Shown piece after piece: positions 58,258-64,000 of a DNA stretch of 64,000 nucleotides. Source of the stretch: Lingula anatina. Lineage: Eukaryota > Brachiopoda > Lingulata > Lingulida > Lingulidae. The position numbers and the translations under genes are program-made. How positions within the stretch are numbered: position 1 is the first letter of the stretch; every line of letters starts with the position of its first letter. Under the pieces are notes generated by a model. It saw only the letters and a list, made by a program, of their open reading frames with translations, did not search any database and was not told the DNA's origin. The stretch covers positions 386,273 through 450,272 of the forward strand of contig NW_019774848.1 in the NCBI RefSeq assembly GCF_001039355.2, given 5' to 3'.

Positions 58258-58632
58258 ATGGAGACTAAGATGACCATAGATAATAACTGCATTTTCAAAG
58301 TTGTATTGGGAGTGTCATGGGTAATCTTCGCCTCCTGTGTAATAGCGTTGATCATCGGCGTTATCTATTTACGGGAAGACGTGTTAGAGTTTGCCACAGT
58401 GCTCGGACTCATCATCTGCGGCCTTCCATTCCTGGTGATAGCGGGAACCATAGTGCACTTTACTTACGAGGAATGTACAAAAATTGGAAAGAAAAGAAAA
58501 GTGAAAAGAAATTCTCAAAGAAGAAGAGGCGAGGATACTATTGGCACGGAGATGTCGCAAGAGGAGGGACTCGTTTCTAAGGTTGAGGACATCTCGTTAA
58601 ATGACATGGGTGACAGTGCGTCACCGGACTAG
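58258..58632 (+). CDS. Small two-TM membrane protein, unknown
   Basis: 124 residues in one exon. It starts at ATG 58258 after an acceptor (TTTACTCAG, ending 58167), so upstream exons are probably 5' UTR. Hydrophobic helices at about 12-37 (VVLGVSWVIFASCVIALIIG) and 45-70 (ATVLGLIICGLPFLVIAGTI) are separated by a short loop (YLREDVLEF). A basic stretch KKRKVKRNSQRRR and an acidic tail ending SASPD follow. Both ends would be cytoplasmic. AATAAA at 58860, about 230 nt after the stop, supports a real transcript. The topology resembles small TMEM proteins such as TMEM100, but I see no sequence match that would justify a name. Confidence 0.6.
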   Translation: METKMTIDNNCIFKVVLGVSWVIFASCVIALIIGVIYLREDVLEFATVLGLIICGLPFLVIAGTIVHFTYEECTKIGKKRKVKRNSQRRRGEDTIGTEMSQEEGLVSKVEDISLNDMGDSASPD

Positions 58633-59307
58633 CGTTCAATCTATCAAGGAGCGCGCCCTCTCTCACACACATCACCAACACTTAATTTGTACTTGTCAGC
58701 GCGTTCTTCTCGATGTCATGCAGCAGCCACCATGAAACGCGCTGTCTTTGAACATATGGTATATAAATGAACGTTATGTGCAGTTTTTTCAATCAATAAC
58801 CTCATCGCATTTGTTTTATTGGACTAAAACATCATCACATTTACTTTCATTTTGATGTAAATAAATTATTGGAAATATAAGTTACATGTGCTACCCCCTG
58901 TTCAGCGTAGCTTGCTTTTTCTTTAACGCCATACATGTCGTAAAGGTCTGTATAGTATTCCGCGTGAGGGCACCCAGTTTTTTAATATAAAAAAAACAAC
59001 ACCTTTTTTGTACATGCTTGACATAACGTGGTTACAAGTTGAGGAAACGGAGCTCACTGAAAACCTATGGTAGTACCATTTTATTAAAGGGCATTGTATT
59101 TTGTTGAACATTAGAGTTTGCCTGTACTATTTGTAAAACTGAACGAGTGATAATACTATCTCCTAAGTAAAATCGAGCGGTATACTAGCTGGGCCGGTCC
59201 ACTTTTAGAGGAACGCTACGGGGAGCTTTACTCCCCGTCACAAGACTCCGCAAGTTCGTTGCCTGACTAGTTTTGTTAAGAGTGGGGCTCAGTTAAACCG
59301 ACTCTAT

Positions 59308-59561
59308 GGGCCCGTTCACAGTGAATTTTTCGACCTAACTTCTATGCACACACTCGATCCGTGGTAAGTCTGGCTGAACGCAATCAGATCAACACGCCTC
59401 TTACTTACTGACGTTGAGTAGAAGACAGAAAAGCTGGTTATAACACAAGTATGTAGAAAGCAAAAGGTGTGTCAGTCTGCTTATCTGATTGCATTCAGCG
59501 AGAGTCCCCGTGGAGTCAGTGCGCAGTAGCTAGGTAGATAAATTCAATGTGAACGGACCAT
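59308..59561. mobile_element. MITE with GGGCCCGTTCACA ends
   Basis: About 20-bp imperfect terminal inverted repeats and inverted internal blocks (GCAATCAGAT and ATCTGATTGC). No coding content and no clear target duplication. Confidence 0.5.
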
Positions 59562-59707
59562 TTTACGTTATAGCCAGGTAACTGAGTTGTCAATCTCTCA
59601 AAGTGTATCGGTCCAGTTAAGTGGACCGCTATCTGTGAAAAGCGTCTGTTGCTGGTGACAGTCGTGGGAGGCGGTGCTGGTACTCATGAGCTCTCGTGCT
59701 TCATCAT

Positions 59708-60056
59708 TACCCTCTACCAGGGTCATAGATGGAGTCTTTAGATATGCACATATATGCAGGGCCGAAGCCAGCAATTTCAAAAGGGGGTTTCTTTTTTGAA
59801 AAAGTGGACCTTTTCCCATAAAAACGTCATGTACCTAGATCAAATTTTTCCCAGAGTGGACCTTTTCCCAGCAAAAGGGGCGGTTCTTTTGAACCCCCCG
59901 AACCCCCCCCCCCCCCTGGTTACGGGCCTGTGTATGTCTCTGCCTAGTTATGTGCACTTATCTCTGTTGTGCACAGTAGAGATTTGTGTAATGAATAAGT
60001 GAGACATATCTGTGAATATTTAGTGAAAACCCATTCTGTGGCCTTGGCAGAGAGTA
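59708..60056. mobile_element. Mutator-like MITE, second member, with nested insertion
   Basis: Same left end TACCCTCTACCAGGG as 33194 and a diverged right end (GAGACATATCTGTGAATAT, ending GGCAGAGAGTA). The 9-bp target duplication CTTCATCAT is at 59699-59707 and 60057-60065. A hAT-like piece (59757-59930) interrupts the left TIR. Confidence 0.75.
59757..59930. mobile_element. hAT-like MITE nested in the Mutator-like element
   Basis: The ends CAGGGCCGAAGCCAG and CTGGTTACGGGCCTG are inverted. It contains two GTGGACCTTTTCCCA blocks and a C-run. The Mutator-like TIR resumes directly after it. Confidence 0.6.
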
Positions 60057-60734
60057 CTTCATCATTGCCTCGTTCAATTATGTGATCTATTTTCAGTGCT
60101 GTCATTTATAAGTTGTAGAAATTTTGAGTGATGAAAGCGCCTGAACGTGTCATTACTTCTCAACGCCAAAGGGTCGAAGTAAATGCCATTATATAAAGAT
60201 GACACGGAAAAGGAGAGGCCCAGCCCTGCTGTAACTAGCTAGCAGTTACTGGGTACCAGACTGACCAGAGGCCGGATGGATGAGGGATGAAGTTAATTAT
60301 TTCTATTTCTGCTTTATTTGTTTATTATTATTATTATTATTATTATTATTGTTATTATTATTTACAAAAAATTCGCGGTGGACACAGAAATGTGCACAGA
60401 TTAAGCCTTTGCCAGAGAAATGTCTGTGAATATCTAGTGAACAAATCTGTCTGTGGTATTGGTAGAGGGTAGCATTCAGACATGCCACGTGTCAGTGACC
60501 TCCACACTAATATCATGTCATATCTCCACCCCGGATTTGTTCTACTCGTGGTGCCAAGTGAGACGCCAGAGGAATTAGGTCTACGTAGTTGTGGGGATCA
60601 TCCTCTAAGGCAAATATCTCCAAAAATTCCCAAACAACTCAATGGCTGGTACTGTGCGTGTCTGTTATCATAGAAATGTCGTATTCAAGCCTCGGGTACC
60701 AAAAATGACAATTATTCCGGATCAGTTAGCGTTT

Positions 60735-61382
60735 TTATGATTGTGTGGATCTTTTCTTATTCCACACCCTGCACTCTGTGACGTCCACAGGAACTTTTAT
60801 GTCGATTTTCCTAACGTTGGTTTGCACCGGCTTTTGATTCACACGAGAAGATTTATTCTCCCTGCCCGCATTCGGGCAATCCAGTTTATTGAGAAAATCG
60901 TCTGTTGCACTTCCAGATTGCACCCATGCCCGCACGAAGGTGTCTGTATCCGCCCCGACGCCGTTATTTGGCAGCTGAGCACGTGCTGGGAAATAGTTGA
61001 CATCGCCGGGTAGATGGCTAGGAAGTCGATAACCGGACACAGTGTTCTGATCAACGTAATTCCTTGACACGTTTGTAGGTTGTGGAAAACTCAAAGATCT
61101 CGAATGTTTTGTAAACGGTTTCTTAACGTACAGAAGGTCTTTGTGGGTGGCTTTCTTCTTCATTAGTTTTAGGGCACCTGTCACAAGTTCAGGTAGTTCT
61201 CTCTCCAGGTCTGTTCTACTGGGTCTGGCCACCTTGGACGACACTCCCCCTTCATCAGGGAAGTTGATGAACCTGGAACCACAGTGATCCGCTTTTAATT
61301 TTCGGTTAATATATATCAATGTAAAATATTTCAAGGGGCATTTAATTCGAAGAGCATGCTGAGAGGTGGGGGGGGGGGGGGG

Positions 61383-61413
<31 letters not shown>

Positions 61414-62653
61414 GAAAGACAATGACAACAGGAGTGTCACATGAAAGCTATTGTTCTTTCTATAATCAGGTTAACTCATTTATACGCGTCTTTGTCGATA
61501 ATTACTTTGTGCAGTGGTGATATTTTAGGGGAATCAATAAAACTGCGTTTTCTTTAGTCTATTAACTATATAGAATAGTGTTGACAGAGCGTGGTGGCAT
61601 TCATCAATTGTTTTGATAACAGACTTCAGTGAGCCTATTGATCTGAACTGAAAGCTCTCTTCTTCCTACCAACTCAACAAAATTGTCATCGTGGTCAATT
61701 CAGCTGCGGAACTGGTTCTTAAAACTAACTTCAACCTGCGCAGTAAGATAGCTGTGTCCAGGTAAACATAGGAGAGTAACATAATAGAGTCTATTACACC
61801 TGACATGTAACACCACTGTGAAGAGGTAACGTTAATCCCAGGTAGAGGAAAAGAAAGTAAATATGCGCAACAATAATAATAATGTCAACTCGAAATGTGA
61901 TACGAATCTCGGTAAACAACAGTTTTTACTTTTTACGCTTCTTCTACAATAGTGAGCGCGTTGGTTTTGGCTGAATTATAATATTGTTATACTGGCAGCA
62001 AACACATGTTTCAAGGTGGTGAATGGTATTTTCACAAATAAACTTATTCCAATTAAGATTCTAGATAAGAGTTCTTAAACATTCGGTATTACGCGTGACC
62101 TTTAGCAAATAAAACTTTTCAACTAAGGAAATATTGAATAAATCATATCGGACCGAGGGCATACGCATACTGTGTTAATTGTTGAGCATTCTTCAGCTAT
62201 GGTAAATAACGTAATGAACGCAGACCGCTTTGTTTGCAAACTTACACAGAAACTCTGCGCGAAGAAAATCACGGTAAAAATTATATATATATATATACCA
62301 GACGATTAAAACTATGTCAATGAATAACTGAGCAGATTAAAAAATTAATACCTGTAAGACATTTTCTTTTCCAATCGTTTCCGAGGGAATTCAAAGAACC
62401 CTAGTTGAGGATTCTGGCCCCGCTGTGGCGCCTTTTCTCTCCTATTGGTTTGTATCTGCCGCATGAGAGGGGGTACTGCATCCTCCTCCTCTCCATCCCT
62501 ACCCCCCAGGGGCGTGGCGACCTGAAGCTCTCTTAGCCAGTCCTCTGTCAGCACGATATGGTGGTGCATGTATTCCTCGTCCTCCTCCTCTGTCCTGGCC
62601 GCGTCCTCATGGCGGCGGTGACGGCGAGGACAAGACGTCTGCTTAGCTGTCAT
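60735..62653 (-). CDS. Two-exon gene for an unknown basic protein
   Basis: Exon 1 is 62653-62352 (MTAKQTSCPRRHRRHED to KKMSYR) with donor AG/GTATTA. Exon 2 is 61272-60735, after acceptor GGTTCCAG, ending in KKRSTQS. The join is in phase (AG plus G) and yields 279 residues. The N-terminus is Arg/His-rich, then an acidic EEEDEEY run, a possible helix (IVLTEDWLRELQVA), FFEFPRKRLEKKMSYRFINF across the junction, and a polar, probably disordered remainder. No signal peptide, TM or known domain. The intron carries poly-G and (GA)n at 61368-61410. Coding support is two long frames that meet at matching splice sites. I do not recognise it. Confidence 0.6.
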
Positions 62654-64000
62654 GGTCGACCACTAACAGCGCCATGTAATCTGACGTTCCTGTCTCGCTT
62701 AAAACACCTGTAGTGGTCAATGTTCAGTCTCTGGGAATTTCTTCTCGGCTTTTTTTGTATTATATCATATCCTGTCATTTATCGTTTACATGATAAAACT
62801 GTCCAAACTGCCTTCCGTCTCTCTGATGTGATCTAAGAGTATCAGCTTACCTCACGGTAGTTTACAAAGAGATAGAACAATCCTCCCACCCCTTGTCTCC
62901 AGGAACGTTACTTCTGACAAGTTACAATGGCGACATTTGATGGAAAACAGTATCAACTGAACAGGCACACGGTGATGCCGTCATAGAGATCGATGCGCTG
63001 TTGTTTACTTAACGCCCCAGACTGGAGAGATTTCGATCTGCGTTCAACACCATTGAGACGCTTTTAGCAATAAATTACTCTCAACCTGTGATCAATTCGA
63101 ACCTCATCCGACCACTTGGTAGCCAAGTGTGTACTTTCTGAATAATAATCTAATCATTTGGATGTCGAACATACTAAGAAGTTGTTCCCAATTTTAGTTG
63201 ATTTCTGTAATATTTATATTTTTTATTGAGAGAAAGAAAGATTTCGCATTAGATTGTTTGATGTATGTCGATTCCCAGCTCTCACGCAGTATGTTTTCTA
63301 TGGTGATATTCTACCTGAAAATTGAAACCATGAAACAAACATGACAGGTTTTCCCCGTCATTTTGAAGACTTTTCCTGCAAGAGTACCACTCTGTTCATC
63401 ATATTTCTTTCAGTCGAGAACACCCGAAGTTAGACAAGGTTTTGAAAAACCGACACTGTACTTACCTTTTCGAATGTATATTCAAATTAAAATTTAGTTG
63501 GAACATACGTGTACTTTTATACGCATCAGCGATGTTATAAAAGAAAAGTCCGACGCACGACTTTTATTTCGCGTTTCCTTCTAAACCACATTATTAAATG
63601 TTGTACAATGTTGTTGTAACAAAACTGCTTTTATTTTCACATTAGTTTTTAGTATTATAACAGCGTCCATGTAGTACGAGATGCCGACGAATGCCCGTCA
63701 TAACTATAAATATCGTGAGCACATCATTTCATTGAATACTACACGTTCTATTTGTAAAAGGCGAGTTAACAGCACACCAGCAAATAGACCTAATATGGAA
63801 AAACTACAGTACTGGATGAAAAACTGCCACAATGGTATTCGAACTCTCTTTAAATTATTTCAAGCTACAATCGCATGCACGAGATAGAATACGAACATTT
63901 TACGTTCATGATGAGAAACGGCGCGTGCTATAACTTCTTATGGCTAAAACAGTCTAATGATCACCGCTGCTGATATCATCACACTATGCCATGTCGGAAC
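62654..64000. other. No gene seen
   Basis: AT-rich sequence upstream of the two-exon gene. It presumably holds that gene's promoter and 5' UTR next to 62653. No repeat family or RNA gene identified. Confidence 0.45.

Larger units (their letters stand above)
58633..60734. other. Intergenic, transposon-rich
   Basis: No gene. Holds the 3' UTR of the two-TM gene, an inverted repeat at 59308-59561 (GGGCCCGTTCACAGTGAAT against ATTCAATGTGAACGGACC), a Mutator-like MITE with a nested hAT-like element (59708-60056), a lone end of the same family ending at 60471, and (ATT)n at 60322-60362. Confidence 0.5.

Overview
The window is nuclear DNA of an intron-rich bilaterian animal. It is AT-rich, has GT-AG introns and AATAAA poly(A) signals, and holds orthologue-grade matches to RPS21, CLN3, ANKRD29 and a Tctex-type dynein light chain, with many short inverted-repeat transposons. 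A marine invertebrate fits best. A mollusc or another lophotrochozoan is my guess; a lancelet or hemichordate is possible.

The main layout fact is that two blocks appear twice, and each repetition is joined by a single undetermined base. Around 1-2961 recurs as 2963-5700 (n at 2962), and 12659-31757 recurs as 31759-about 51130 (n at 31758; copy A ends in poly-G). The copies differ by scattered SNPs, repeat-number changes and transposon insertions, with coding sequence almost unchanged. This is what two haplotypes of one locus placed end to end look like, so the real locus is probably about 42 kb. The copies are called A and B below. Real tandem duplication cannot be excluded from sequence alone.

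Layout: 1-5.7 kb holds the 3' end of an unrecognised helical protein gene (+, twice), converging on an HSF-domain gene (-, 5240-7884, with a 3' fragment in copy A). At 8685-9884 (+) lies a coiled-coil protein gene divergent from the HSF gene. From 11.8 to 16.0 kb lies ANKRD29 (-), whose 5' end is divergent from RPS21 (+, 16.3-18.2 kb). Then come a DYNLT5-like gene (+, 20.5-22.7 kb), a three-exon gene for a small cysteine-rich secreted peptide (+, 24.1-25.2 kb), and CLN3 (-, from 25.5 kb). Copy B repeats this order, with a truncated ANKRD29 and a complete CLN3 (44877-52164). The right third is gene-poor: a two-TM protein gene (58258-58632, +), a two-exon unknown gene (60735-62653, -) and several MITEs.

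The most interesting signal is that tandem repeats here sit on splice junctions. In CLN3 a 75-bp unit carries both a 3' splice site and an in-frame transmembrane segment, 5 copies in A and 4 in B. ANKRD29 has donor-bearing minisatellites at two exons, and the first gene has donor-bearing repeats at its first visible exon. These give ladders of alternative splice sites whose number varies between the copies.
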